From: Corylus avellana
Taxonomy: Eukaryota; Streptophyta; Magnoliopsida; Fagales; Betulaceae
Direction of reading: 5' to 3'
Assembly (NCBI RefSeq): GCF_901000735.1
Contig: NC_081545.1
Span: forward strand, 7,431,540-7,495,539
DNA: 64,000 bases
Position 1 is the stretch's first letter, and the number at the start of each line of letters is the position of its first letter. Under the pieces are notes generated by a model. It ran no database searches. It was not told the origin of the DNA and saw only the letters and a list, made by a program, of their open reading frames with translations. The translations under genes were made by a program, and so were the position numbers. Below, piece after piece: positions 1-11,048 of the stretch.

Positions 1-546
1 GTTGCAATGCAAGGTATAAGCCTAAATTCCCTCTCTCTAGTTTCTCTTCTTGTGGATTTTCTCCTTACCGGAAAACCCCTTTCATGTTTTCTTTCTTTTT
101 CTCTGTTATATTGACTGATTGTTGAAGAAAATTTATGGGTTAGTATGTATGGATGATTTTCGGTTATTCCCACTTAATGATTTAGCCAAAATCCCTAAAA
201 ACTTTGAGTCTCCACAGTATTTGAGTTGCTTCAAATTAGGTTTTCAATAATACCCATGAGATTACAGCTCCCTTTTTGGCATACCCATTGGTTAAATTGG
301 TAGATATTGAATCATTTATGGTTGAATTATGCTGGGCCTTTGCTTTATATAGCCGATTGGGGTGTTCTTTTTAGTTGAACTAGTTTTATTGTTTAATTTT
401 CTGGATGTTGGCAGATTTATGAAAGGAAAATATTGGGTGTTTAGTTGGGTGGCCTGATCGATTATGGGTGGAGGAGGAGTTGGGTCTTGGTATTCTCTGT
501 ATTGGCCGAAATTGGAGCAAATTTGCTCTTAATGGGCATTGGGTAT

Positions 547-1594
547 AGGGCTGGTAATTTTGACACGACCCGCGAACCCGACACGAACATGACACGAAAA
601 AACAGGTATTGGGTTTGACCTTATCTGGTTCGAGTCTTAATCGAGTCTACCTGTTTAAGACCCGGTTAATTTCATGTCTGGCAGGTCTACCCACCAGACC
701 CGGTTATTGTTCGGGTCTAGCGGGTACCCCATCAGACCCGGTTACTGTTCGGGTCTGGCAGGTACTAACCGGGTCTGACGGGTACCCACCAGACCCGGTT
801 TTTAAAAAAAAAAAGTCAAAAAATGAGCATATTTGTAGTGTTTCATAATTCATATATTTGATTACATGGGATGGATCATGGATCCTTCAAGACTTCAAGT
901 AGGCAACACTGGACATAATGACCCATAGGAACCTAATTTGTAATAAATCTAATGATGATGTAGTTTTGAGTTGTTTTTTTTTCTTTATTATTTTGTTTTT
1001 GTTAGCTTTTTTTTTTAATTATTATTATCTTTTTCTTTAATGCTATGATGGAAATGTCGTGGGAAATCTAATTTGATCCATATTCATTTCATATATACAC
1101 CATTATATATATATGTCTCTATGTGTGTGTGTGAACAGTAAAACAGACAACATCTAGACTGGTCATCATAGCAAAGGAGTCTCCTTAAAGAGAAACTAAA
1201 ATCATTATTGCATTACATGGAATTATGGAAATGAACTATCCAATATTCTAATATGTATAGAGTTGAAAATTGTTAATTTTGTGAATGTTTTTATTTACAA
1301 TTGTATTGGTATTCATGTATTATTATTATTTCAATTTTTTTTAAAAAAAATTAGGGTTTAGGGTTTTCAGCGGGCCGGGTCGGGTTGCTTGTTAAGAGAA
1401 CGGGTCATGTCTACCCAATATGACCCATTTATTGTAAATGGGTTAAACAGGTCATGTCGGGTTACCAGGCTATTTCCGTGTCATAATCGTGTCAGACCCA
1501 GTTACCCATTTAGCTAAACGGGTCGTGTTCGTGCATAGGCTAATCGTATAACGGGTACCCGCGGATCGTGACAGGTACTTGTTTTGCCAGCCCT
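547..1594. mobile_element. Non-autonomous hAT-like DNA transposon
   Basis: The ends are inverted: AGGGCTGG at 547-554 and CCAGCCCT at 1587-1594. They are flanked by 8-bp near-identical target duplications, TTGGGTAT (539-546) and TTGGGTAG (1595-1602). An 8-bp TSD and a YAGGG-type terminus are hallmarks of the hAT superfamily. Subterminal arrays of CGGGTCTGG / CAGACCCGG motifs fill 605-800, and related GGGTCGGGT / ACCCGTT motifs fill 1360-1580. No transposase frame is seen in the 1,048 bp, so it would need an enzyme in trans. The paralogous unit B has no insertion at the matching place (about 52150-52190), so the element arrived after the duplication. Confidence 0.8.
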
Positions 1595-1902
1595 TTGGGT
1601 AGCATTTGTTAAAATTTTTGAAGTTTTTGTTTTTTTCCTTTGGTGGTTGGCCGAATATCAGGGGCTATGATTGATGAATTGTGAGTTGGGTAATTCCTTT
1701 TTGGACGGTTGGGCTAAATTCTCAGAGAGGTTAGAGCCCATCTCATGGGAAAGGGAAGATTCAAAAGGACAAGGGGGTAGTGAGAGCATTTGCTGTAAAT
1801 AGGGGATTGATCCAAAGATTTTAGTATGTATACTTCTTTTGCATGTATTTGTTTATGGTTGGTTAATTTGTTTAGTAGCTGAGTGGTTGTTTGAGTGAGT
1901 CT

Positions 1903-2125
1903 TTGGGGTTGGCCCAAGTGGTGGAGGCCTTGTCTTGAGGTATCATCCCTTTAAGGTCCAAGGTTCAACACCTCATGGGTTCAAACAATCCCTTGGGGTA
2001 CACCCCCTGATGAAAAGCCATTAATTTAACCAGTTCCATGTAGGAAAACTTCCGAGGATGTGGTGCACGGGACCGGGGTTTATTCTGCATGGGTGGAAAG
2101 AGTCCTGCTTGGAGAGGTTGTCTAG
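1903..2125 (+). mobile_element. SINE-like insertion in unit A
   Basis: Units B and C read directly from the gagtgagtcttt motif into a short spacer and then tctggtttctgc. Unit A instead has about 220 extra bases. The insert begins GGGGTTGGCCCAAGTGG, which holds a 10/12 match to a Pol III box A. GGTTCAA motifs that could be degenerate box B follow about 50-70 bp later. This is the layout of a tRNA-related SINE. No clean target duplication is visible, and about 25 bp of the original spacer appears to be replaced, so the identity is tentative. Confidence 0.4.
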
Positions 2126-4621
2126 TTTCTGCATTTTTTTTTAATTTTTTTCAGAAGTTGTAAAGTGATATGGTTGATATAAAAAGCTGCTCATCTTATT
2201 CCCAGTGTAATTGTAAGCAAAGGAATGATGATTAAACCCATGGTCCAAAATACTACATGAGATTTTTCCGGTAAGCACCATATCAGCTTGGTTTCTCTAC
2301 CAGAATTGATATGAAATGTTTGGTCCATTAATAGAACCTTCGCAAGTGTAGTAAAGGACAAACTCACGAGAACTTGCATTGGTCTCATACATTATATATT
2401 GATCATCTTCCTCCTAAATTGGTGGTTAATTCCGGTTCACTAGAAGAACTAGCTCTGATAGGATGGCCTCTACATGGAACAAATTCTGGAGTTGGAACTG
2501 TTGCAGTTTCACTGTCAAGCATGGTAACAACATTTGACATGGTGGGGTGATCATTTGGGTCTTCTTGTACGCATAAGAGTCCAACATTTACACACTTCAC
2601 AAACTGATCTCCATTGCAAACTTCATGTAGAGTTGAGTCCATTAAATCCAACACGTTGTTTTCTACCCACAATCTCCACGCCTGGGACAATTTTAAAATC
2701 AGAATTGGAATGAAGCATAAAATGGGCGAAATAATAGTGATTATAAAAAATTAAACACTTACATAAGCTATAAGGCTCATAGCAAGTTCAGATTGATAGA
2801 ATCCAGTATTCTTTGTTCTACTTATTATCTCAAGTAGAACTACACCAAAACTAAAACCATCGGATTTAACTGAGAAAAGTCCATGTATACATACTCCGAA
2901 GGCATATAGCCACTGCATAATAATATTTATCCGTGGATAAGGTAGGCACTTGTATATTCTTTTTGTAAACAGAGTTGGTGAATTGAAAATTATGCTACTG
3001 TGTATTATAAACTTATAGAGTTCCAACTACTCTAGTTGTGTTAGCCTCGATTTCTTTGCCTTCAATCATCGTTGCCAAGCCAAAGTCGGATATTTTGGGG
3101 TTCATCTCCTCGTCTAAAATAATGATGCTGGTTTTCATATCTCTATGGATGATCCTTAATCTGGAGTCATGATGAAGATAAACAAGCCAACGAGCTATTC
3201 CTAAAATAATTTTGAAGCGCATCTCCCAGTCCAAAGACACGCTTAGCTTTTGATCTTGAAAGGTTTCCATTTGCCATTCAAGAGAACAATATTTTTAGCA
3301 ATAGTAATAAATGAGCTTTTACCAAAACAAGATATATGTAGTCTATGAAGCACTGCAAGAGATAAGGAATTCAGTTTAGAGGCTAACCAAATATAATTGA
3401 GTCTAAGCTTTTGTTGGGCATGTACTCATAGAGTAAAATTTTTTCATATCCTTTTACGCAATACCCCCGAAGCCTAACAAGATTTTTATGTTGAAGTTTT
3501 GCAATCAACACCACCTCATTTTTAAATTCTTGCAAGCCTTGTCGTAAGACACATGAGAGCCTCTTTAAAGCAATTTGTTGACCTCCCGAAAATGTGCCCT
3601 GAGACACCATACTCACAATATTACCACTAAATAGAAACTAGTTTACATGAAGATTAAATACTAGCTAATGTTGTTGAAATCACCTTGTAAACCGGCCCAT
3701 AGCTCCCCTCTTCAAGCTTGTTTGCATTTGAAAAACTATTTGTAGCTGCGAGAATGCTTTCCAAATCAAAAAAAGGTACATCTATGTCTTTCTTATCTTC
3801 TTCTGTGAATTCACCCAAGTCTATCAAGTCTTTGACATGTTTTTTACTGTCTATGCACGAAGTGCTCGCTTTCTTTGATTTTCTGAGTTCAAAAGAAAAC
3901 GATATATACATGAACATTACACTTACATGATAATTAATTACATCAAATAGCTAAAAACTGGCTTTTATTTTGATTGAAATTGAAATACGACAGATTGTGC
4001 AAGGTAGAGTGCATTTTGGCAAAACAATTACCTTGTCTCTTGGCCATCTTTTTTTTGAACAAATATATACAAACAATTGCGTTTGCGAGAACAAACACTA
4101 CAGTTAAAGGTATCATAACAATCAGAGTCAACGACATCTTTCCTTTTGAAGGCTCTTTTAAAGGCTGAACAAAATCACCTTCTACAAAAAAGAAAGAGGA
4201 CTACTCTCACATTAATATTTAAAATATGAAAGGACTCTCCATCGTAATTTTTTCACCATAGAACAAGCTCTTATGGAAAAATCAAAATGATAAGCCAAAT
4301 TCCACAGTCATACTGTTTAGATTCATTGTTGCAACTATAAGGTCTACTGTTAGTACAAGGTAAGCATGATATTGCTAAAGAGGATTTGAAATTTCTACCA
4401 AAAACTTCCCAACTTCTAACGTTAGAAGTGATTATACATAAAGGAAAAAAAAGACTTTTAGAAACCTGATGAAATGCAATGGAGAAAGAGGTATGGGGTT
4501 TGATTATCAGAGCTAATTTAAACAAGAGGTAGGACAAGATCCTCCTTTTTAGTGGTCTAATTCATTCTTCACTAATAAAACAATTTTAATCTGCCAGAGG
4601 CACACAAAATAGCATTCTAAC

Positions 4622-5096
4622 CTTCAGTACAATTTAAATTTGAGGCATCCCATCGGAAGTTTCTAGTGCAAAGGCACCTCCTTTTTCCATCTCCTGTTAA
4701 ATTGCATGTTGAATTGGGCCAGTCCTTGCAGTCGTTGGATGAATTAGCTTGGCTCTAGCGGGGGCTCCCAACTAATCTCTATTTCATCTTTAACTTCAGA
4801 ACTATAGTTGCTAGAATCAACGATCGCATTAAACGGGAATGACTTATAGAGTTGCAGAATTCCTAATGAATTTGTATCATTTCCTGCGTGTTCGACTTGG
4901 ATGAAAAATTTCCGTGTACCTGGATCTATACCTGTGACTCGCGGATACATGCCATTGGGTGTCTTGAAACTAACCTGGCCTGTGAAATTGCTGCAGTAAA
5001 AACTGAAGTACATGGGGTCACCACAATTTGGTCTAGTGCTCAGCGGATAGGGGATCAGGTTTGTGCCACAAGGCTCACAATTCCTTGGAGTTGATC
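4622..5096 (-). pseudogene. GUB_WAK-like cysteine-rich ectodomain exon of RLK A (frameshifted)
   Basis: The exon starts after an attgcag acceptor and reads GSTPRNCEPCGTNLIPYPL, then CGDPMYFSFYC. This is the cysteine pattern of the wall-associated GUB_WAK-type domain found between PAN and the membrane span in this RLK subgroup. The frame closes at WEPPLEPS (about 4744). It resumes one base out of frame with SSNDCKDWPNSTCN and continues to LNCTE before a GAAG|GTTAG donor. The exon is 475 nt. Both flanking exons are phase 1, so a length divisible by three is expected, and the extra base confirms the frameshift. The same exon is intact as far as visible in gene E at 37778. Confidence 0.85.
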
Positions 5097-5581
5097 CTGC
5101 AATGATATGAAGTATGAAACATGAACTAAACATTGAAAATGAGCTATGGGCCATGTAGTAATATGAACCTGTCTAGCGTTATAACATGGCAGCAAGCTGC
5201 TTCACATGTTAAATACTTCTGTAAATACACCCTGGTCCCTGACAGGCCAAGGGTGAAGGTGAGTATGTACAGGGAAGGTTAATTTTTCAATTTGCTGACA
5301 AAATTTAGGTAGAACAATGGATTTTGAGGGTAACGACATGTGATAGCTAGTCAAGCATAAAAAAGAAAGATTAATACTATGATTTTAAGAATCCATACCT
5401 GCAGAGGTGGTTTCTCACTTCCTTTTTCACATCAATGACGATTTTTTAATTTTCAAAAAAAAAAAAAAGGCATTTACTAAACTTAGCCAGATATAAAAAA
5501 AAAATAAAATAAAAAATAAAAAAATAAAAAAAAGAAGAAAAAACTTAGCAAGATCAGTATCTATGTATGGATGCAATTCAG

Positions 5582-6294
5582 TGTTAGGAAATTAATCCTA
5601 TTCCCAAGACCCGTGAGATGCGAAAAATAAGAAGAATGCGAAATAACAAAGATATGCAATCACACATGACACAAAGATTTAAGTGGTTCGGTTTAACAAG
5701 CTTACATCTACTGACGGAGACGACCCGGATAAAATCCACTATCAAAAGATGGAGTACAAAAATAGTAGAGAGAAAATCACTCAGATCCCAAAGCCCTAAT
5801 ACACTGAAATCTCACTATCATACAAGAGAGATTATTCTCAAAATAGAATACAAAAGACAGATGTACAAACTCTTTTTTTGTTGGAACAGATGGCGGCTGA
5901 TCTCTATTTTCTTTTCTCACTCTGCAGCACCTTTTCTTCTAATCATTTGTTTTTGGCTCCTCCAAAAACCACCAAGAAGAAAAAACACCGTTGCTGCCTT
6001 TGCACACACTTTCTCAAATTCTCTCTTTTTCTCCACCCTTGGGTGCTCACATATATTCCCATTTTGGCACACATTAGAACCAAGCTGAAGATGCCTTTTA
6101 TAAGGCTCAAAGTCAGTCAAAGGAAATCCAAAAGCAAGGTGGACTAAAGCCTTTTCCAAGTCAATCTCAAACTCCTACACCTAGGAGGACTTGGAGAAAG
6201 AGTCGGTGAAACAATACTCCTACTACAAAGCCAAGTAGGAGAAGCCAGCTCACGTTTCCACTAGCAAATGGATGGGTTCATGTCACCCTTAACA
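5582..6294 (-). repeat. 3' LTR of the copia element
   Basis: On the minus strand it runs TGTTAAGGGTGACATG to AATTTCCTAACA (713 bp) and contains a TATAAAAGG box near 6098. It is preceded on that strand by the polypurine tract AAGGTGGAGAT (6295-6305). It aligns over its whole length with 9568-10281. Several apparent ORFs inside it have no coding support. Confidence 0.9.
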
Positions 6295-6305
6295 ATCTCC
6301 ACCTT
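6295..6305 (-). other. Polypurine tract of the copia element
   Basis: AAGGTGGAGAT on the minus strand directly abuts the 3' LTR. This is the usual plus-strand primer site of Tnt1/SIRE-like copia elements. Confidence 0.8.
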
Positions 6306-6309
6306 GACT

Positions 6310-7160
6310 TGAATCCCATCAAGTCTAACAAAATGTGTCTCCTCCGAATGTCTCCGCCTTAGCCCCTAAGGGCAATCGCACTTCACAAGTGTCACTCAAG
6401 TCCAAGTGCCTCTTGAACTTGAGCATGGGGCTTGGTTTAAACATAACACCATGCTTTCTTACCAATCATGTTGACCATACAGCCTTCTCTGATGACTTTT
6501 TCTTTCTATAGACCCATTTGTACCCTTTAGCCTTCTTTCCCTTGGGTAATTCTACCGATACCCAAGCTTTACCATTCCATAATGACTCCACGTCTTTCGG
6601 CATACCATCCTGAACAGACGATGGATCTCCACTACTAGCTGTTAGAGCAAGAGAAACTATATCCTCAAATTCATAACTCTTTGTTACTTTTCGATCACGT
6701 TTCTCTTTGCCTCTTGCTAAAGAATAAGAATCTTTCCGGTGCTGTAAGTCACTTGAAGATTATTTGTCATCACATTTATCCATGAGTGAACACTGTTCAT
6801 CAAGCTCCACCTCCACGAATTGTTTCTCTTTCTGCACTGTACTTTCAGAAAGCTCATCTAAGTTAACAAACTCAGACTTCTTCAGTTCCTGCTCTGTAAC
6901 TTCAGGTTCTGCACTTGACCCATCCTTGTACATAGCACATGCATTAAAAGTCATATTCCGACTTCTAATGATCTTCCGATTTTGATCAACCCAAAATCGA
7001 TAACCGAAGGCCTCATCTCCATATCCAATGGAGAAACACTTTTTAGATTTAGCATCTAGCTTACTCCAAGTATCAGACTCAACATGGACATATGAAGCAC
7101 AACCAAAAGCTTTCAAATGTGAAAGATTTAGCTCTTTTTCACTCCAGACTTCTTCCGGTA
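6310..7160 (-). pseudogene. Copia integrase C-terminal region and start of RT
   Basis: From 7160 downward the minus strand reads HRLPEEVWSEKELNLSHLKA, then FGCASYVHVES and KCFSIGYGDEAFGYRFW. This is the conserved post-DDE region of copia integrase. It runs on to about 6760. A stop-containing stretch follows, then a recognisable RT N-terminus (SLWNGKAWVSVELPKGKKAK, GYKWVYR) at about 6610-6510. The frame then breaks, and RT palm and RNase H motifs are absent before the polypurine tract. The upstream part of the same integrase lies beyond the nested LTR at 7689-8371. Confidence 0.8.
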
Positions 7161-7165
7161 GTCTA

Positions 7166-7683
7166 TGTTGAAAACGTGTACCTTGACCCATCAAGTTTTG
7201 TGTGAGCCCCAAGGTTTTGTCCTTCTCTAAGAAGAAAATGTTTGCTTTTCCTTATACTACATAGAATCCAAGTCCTAGTTGTAAGAGGAGAAAAAAGCAC
7301 CGACTTTACCTTCTATATAAAGGCTGGTGCTGGCCGTAGGTAGTAAGAGCAAATCAAAGTAAAATTGCTTTGTGTTTTGGTGTGCAAACAATAGAGAGAA
7401 ATAGTGGGAGCAAGAAAGAGAGTGTTTTATTCTCCTTTGGGTAAAGTGAGAATTGGGTGTATTTGGAGCTTTGGGTTTGAGTGGTTTTCTCGCCCTGTTT
7501 CTCTCTTGTACTTATCTTTTGATAATGAATTTTCTCCGGGTCATCTCTGTTAGTGGATGTAGGCTTGTTAAGCCAAACCACTTAAATCTTGGTGTTGTGT
7601 GTGATTGCTTATCTTTGTTATTCTGCATTCTTCTTATTTTTCGCATCTCACGAGTCTTGGGAAATAGGATTAATTTCCTAACA
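7166..7683 (+). mobile_element. Solo LTR of a related copia element nested in the integrase, opposite orientation
   Basis: A 518-bp plus-strand LTR runs TGTTGAAAACG to TTTCCTAACA and is flanked by a perfect target duplication GTCTA (7161-7165 and 7684-7688). A TATATAAAGG box lies near 7313. Its last 150 bp match the host element's own LTR end, while its U3 differs, so it comes from a sister family. No internal sequence is present, as expected after LTR-LTR recombination. The host integrase resumes on either side of it. Confidence 0.9.
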
Positions 7684-7688
7684 GTCTA

Positions 7689-8371
7689 TGGCTCAGGGGA
7701 ACAGAAGACCCCATATTCAATAGATATGCAGTAGTGCTCACTGCATCAACCCAGAAAGTCTTTGGTAACCCAGCATGCAACCTCATACTCCTAGCACGCT
7801 CATTGAGAGTCCTATTCATGCACTCAGCCACACCATTCTGCTGCAGCGGTCCCTGGATAGTTTTCTCCATTCTTTTCCCATTCACTACGCAAAACTGTTT
7901 AAACCCCCTGTCTTCGTATTCTCCTTCATTGTCTGATCTCAAACGCTTAAGCTTCAAGCCCGTTTTAGTCTCAACCATGTCCTTCCATTTCTTAAAAGTC
8001 TCAAATAAATCAGATTTACTTTTCAAGAAATAAACCCATACCTTCCTGCTTGAGTCATCAATAGACGTGATGTAATACCGCGAGCCTCTAAGAGATGCCA
8101 CTGGTGCGGCACCCCACAAATCCGTGTGTACCAGCTCTAGCTTTCCAAGCTTAGGTGCTTTGTCAACTTCCGCGAAACTCACCTTCTTCTGCTTCCCTAG
8201 GATGCAACCTTCACACAAATCATACTCAACTGACTTCAACTCCAGTAGTTTCCCCTTTGACATAAGTACCTTCATCTCTTTCTTGCTCATGTGCCCAAGC
8301 CTTAGATGCCATAATTTTGTGTCAACACTCGTATCTGCAACAACAACTGTATATTTACTGTTCGTAGTCAT
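7689..8371 (-). pseudogene. Copia GAG-pre-integrase and integrase core
   Basis: The zinc-binding region appears as LWHLRLGHMSKKEM and CEGCILGKQ. The integrase core follows with LVHTDLWGAAP (first Asp), YYITSIDDSSR (second Asp) and NGVAECMNRT (Glu). The reading frame is open from 8371 to the nested LTR. An in-frame stop at 8372 separates it from the protease part. The MTTNSKY start is only the first Met after that stop, not a genuine initiation site. Confidence 0.85.
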
Positions 8372-9533
8372 TTAGAGAGTGCCCGTCTTATGACCACGAG
8401 CCAAAATCCTAGCTCCCTTGCTAACCTTCCACTTTCCACCGTGGAAATGAATTGAATGCCCTTCCTCACCAAGCTGTCCCACTGAAATCAGATTCTTCTT
8501 CGGCTCCGAAACATGTCTGACCTTCTGTAGCTTCCATACCGAGTCACTATGAACTCTAATGTGAACATCGCCTAAGCCCACAACATCTAGCGCCGTACCA
8601 TCAGCCAAATACACCTTTCCGAAATCTCCACCAACATAGTTCTCAAGAATTTCATGGATTTATCATATGAAAAGATACTCCTGAGTCTAAGACCCAAGAA
8701 TCAAGGGACTGTCAACAGAGAGAAGTAGGGCATCGTATACTTCTTTTGTCACTATGTTTGCATAATCGTTCTCAGTCTCCTTCCGCAATTCCCTGCAATT
8801 CTTCTTGTAGTGGCCAGTCTTGCCACAGTTCCAACACTTTGGTTGTTGTCCGAATCTAGATTTGCTTCTCCCTTTAATTTTCTGGAATTCAATCTGCCTT
8901 GACCAGAGTTTTTGTCTTGTCCTCTGCCCCGAGTCTCGAGGTTTAAAGCAGCACCAGAACAAGAGGCTTCACCCACATCTCTTCTGCGAACCTCTTCACT
9001 GAGAATCAAATCCCTGACATCTTTATAGCTCAGTTTACTCTTTCCTACAGAGTTACTCACAGCCATCCTCACTGCTTCCCAACTATTTGGCAAAGATGCC
9101 AAGACGATCATCACGGGAACCTCATCATCAAAATCAATTTCCACCGAGGACAATTGATTTGTGATAGTGTTGAACTCATTAAGATGACGTGCCAACGAAG
9201 CCCCTTCTGTCATCTTTAGGTTGAACAATTTCTTCATCAAATGCACCTTGTTGTTAGTCGACGGTTTTTATACATACTTCATAAAGCCGTCATTAGACCT
9301 GCCGTGGTCTTCTCCTTTACAATGTTGTGTGCAACTGATTTTGACAGTGATAACCTGATAACTGCTAGGGCTTTACGATCAAGTAGAACCCACTCGCTAT
9401 CATCCATGTCGTCGAGTTGTTCTTCCAAAAGAGGTTGATGAAGATCCTTCCCATAAAGAATTTGTACCTTCCAAAACCCAAAATCTTTGCTGTCAAACTT
9501 CTCGATTCCAATCTTTCCTTCTTCACCTGCCAT
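8372..9533 (-). pseudogene. Copia gag and protease, frameshifted
   Basis: Gag begins at MAGEEGKIGIEKFDSKDFGF (9533). It continues through the UBN2-type gag core (LFNLKMTEGASLARHLNEFN at about 9230-9170) and the zinc knuckle CWNCGKTGHYKKNC (about 8840-8800). The protease region follows, ending VRHVSEPKKNLISVGQLGEE. A stop and frame change near 9280-9246, and another near 8940, break the polyprotein. The protease DSG motif survives only as a degraded DSGVSFH near 8680. The region would have supplied capsid and protease for the element. Confidence 0.85.
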
Positions 9534-9552
9534 CACTCCCACTCGAACCAAA

Positions 9553-9564
9553 AGCTCTGATACC
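9553..9564 (-). other. Primer-binding site (initiator tRNA-Met) of the copia element
   Basis: The minus strand reads TGGTATCAGAGC just inside the 5' LTR. This 12-base match to the 3' end of initiator tRNA-Met is standard for plant copia elements. Confidence 0.88.
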
Positions 9565-9567
9565 AGT

Positions 9568-10281
9568 TGTTTGGAAATTAATCTTATTCCCAAGACCCGT
9601 GAGATGCGAAAAATAAGAAGAATGCGGAATAACAAAGATAGGCAATCACACACGACACAAAGATTTAAGTAGTTTGGCTTAACAAGCCTACATCCACTGG
9701 CGAAGACGACCCGGAGAAAATCTACTATCAAAAGATGGAGCACAAAAATAGTAGAGAGAAAATCACTTAGATCCCAAAGCCCCAATACGCCCAAATCTCA
9801 CCATCACACAAGAGAGATTATTTTCAAAATAGAATACAAAAGACAGATGTACAAACTCTTCTTTTGCTAGAATAGATGGCGGCTGATCTCTATTTTCTTC
9901 TCTCACTCTGCAGCACTTTTTCTTCTAATCACTTATTTTTGGCTCACCCAAAAACCACCAAGAAAAGAAAAACACCCTTGCTGCCCTTGCACACACTTTC
10001 TCGAATTCTCTCTTTTCCTCCACCCTTGGGTGCTCACATATATTCCCGTTTTGGCACACATTAGAACCAAGCTGAAGATGCCTTTTATAAGGCTCAAAGT
10101 CGGTCAAAGGAAATCCAAAAGAAAGGTGGACTAAAACCTTTTCCAAGTCAATCTCAAACTCCTACACCTAGGAGGACTTGGAGAAAGAGTCGGTGAAACA
10201 ATACTCCTACTACAAAGCCAAGTAGGAGAAGCCAGCTCACGTTTTCACTAGCAAATGGATGGGTTCATGTCACCCTCAACA
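9568..10281 (-). repeat. 5' LTR of the copia element
   Basis: It aligns end to end with 5582-6294 and has the same TG/CA ends. The tRNA-Met primer site lies immediately inside, and a TTCAG target duplication lies immediately outside. Confidence 0.9.
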
Positions 10282-10501
10282 TTCAGCTACTAAATTAATC
10301 CCAGCATATTCCAATGTGTAAAAGGAGTACCTCTATCTGATTTCGCAACCTGGACAGAGAGGCTAACACCACCAGTGTACTCCTCTTGAAGATCACTCAA
10401 CGCATGTGTAACTCTATTATGCCTAGAGTTGCTGATAGGGGTAAAGAATCCGAGCTCAAACATTCCTCCACTGGAGACAAGGGTTGTTTCTCCATCATCA
10501 G

Positions 10502-10690
10502 TAATCCACTCGCCCTATCAACAACTCTAGCCACAATAGATACGTCGGTATTTGTTACAAACATGGTCAACAAACAGTTGTATGGGTTGCCAACCGATAC
10601 AACCCTGTACTTAACAGTTCCATTGGAACTTTTGGAATCACAAAAGATGGCAACCTTTACCTCAAGGTATCGTATATGACTGGAAACAAA
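10502..10690 (+). pseudogene. Plus-strand B-lectin fragment inverted against RLK A exon 1
   Basis: The plus strand reads PINNSSHNRYVGICYKHGQQ, then TVVWVANRYNPVLNSSIG and TFGITKDGNLYLK. This is the classic bulb-lectin segment around RYVGIWY and VVWVANR. The adjoining minus-strand relic (10331-10500) covers the same part of the lectin, ending FFTPISNSRHNR. The two pieces are therefore inverted copies that meet head to head near 10500. The fragment has neither a start nor downstream exons, and Athila sequence follows it. It is a relic of a second lectin gene or of a local inversion. Confidence 0.75.
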
Positions 10691-11048
10691 CAAAACAAAC
10701 AATTAACTTGAAATTAGGACAAAGTGTGTGTAAACAACACGTGTGCCCATACCCCCAAACTAAAGTGATACATTGTCCCCAATGTGTCTAAGTAAAGGAA
10801 AGAGTGTACCCGGGAGATGTTCGACATGATCTTGGAAAGCATGGCTTATAGCACACCCCCAAATTTGAAGTAAAGCACACTTGTCCCTACAAAGTAAGAA
10901 AACACAAAAACAAGTAAAAAGAAACAAAACTAAAAATAAATAAATAAAAATTGAACTTAAAACACACTAAACAAAATAAAAGGATAAACTATGGGGTGCC
11001 TCCCATTAGCGCTAAGTTTTACGTCTTCAGCCAGACAGTGGTCTCCGC

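Larger units (their letters stand above)
1..2402. repeat. Segmental duplication unit A, non-coding part
   Basis: This stretch matches, in the same orientation, about 57424-58800 (unit C) and about 51760-52797 (unit B). It lies immediately 3' of RLK A, as the other two lie 3' of RLKs C and B. Shared landmarks include the start (gttgcaatgcaaggtataagc, as at 57425), the stretch around 120-330 corresponding to 51811-52100, and the tract around 1640-1880 corresponding to 52200-52480. Unit A has lost about 25 bp inside the shared open frame and carries two insertions that B and C lack, at 547-1594 and about 1903-2125. No gene of its own is evident. Confidence 0.75.
5582..10281 (-). mobile_element. 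Ty1-copia LTR retrotransposon, internally deleted, inserted in intron 1 of RLK A
   Basis: The element is bounded by LTRs at 5582-6294 and 9568-10281 and flanked by a perfect 5-bp target duplication TTCAG (5577-5581 and 10282-10286). On the minus strand the order is 5' LTR, primer-binding site complementary to initiator tRNA-Met, gag, protease, GAG-pre-integrase, integrase, the very start of RT, polypurine tract and 3' LTR. Most of RT and all of RNase H are missing between about 6550 and 6310. Gag carries a frameshift and a stop. The two LTRs differ by scattered substitutions, so this is not a recent insertion. A related solo LTR is nested in its integrase. Confidence 0.92.
2403..10500 (-). 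pseudogene. RLK A: G-type lectin S-receptor-like kinase pseudogene (At4g03230-like), interrupted by a copia element
   Basis: The family comprises plasma-membrane receptor-like Ser/Thr kinases. Exons read on the minus strand are: lectin/PAN remnant 10331-10500; GUB_WAK exon 4622-5096; transmembrane 4032-4181; juxtamembrane and P-loop 3684-3882; 3388-3598 with the catalytic Lys (IALKRLS); 3254 to about 3018 with the catalytic loop; 2763-2915; and 2403-2681 ending NLGGR and a stop. There are many lesions. Exon 1 joins the start of the lectin (TLVSSGGMFELGFF) directly to the end of PAN (LQEEYTGG), losing roughly 300 residues. Exon 2 is frameshifted. The glycine loop reads EEGSYG instead of GxGxxG. 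The catalytic loop reads HRDMKTSI, losing the Asn. The splice donor after VVGT is AT rather than GT near 3015. Exon 7 has a 1-nt deletion relative to C. Intron 1 holds the element at 5582-10281. Certainly non-functional as a kinase. Confidence 0.9.

Noticed and set aside
609..848. 79-codon frame with repeated RTRPGY-like residues
   Set aside because: It is a translation of hAT subterminal repeats.
5618..6159. Several open frames of 80-156 codons on both strands
   Set aside because: They lie wholly inside a copia LTR and recur in the second LTR (9876-10146); no coding support.
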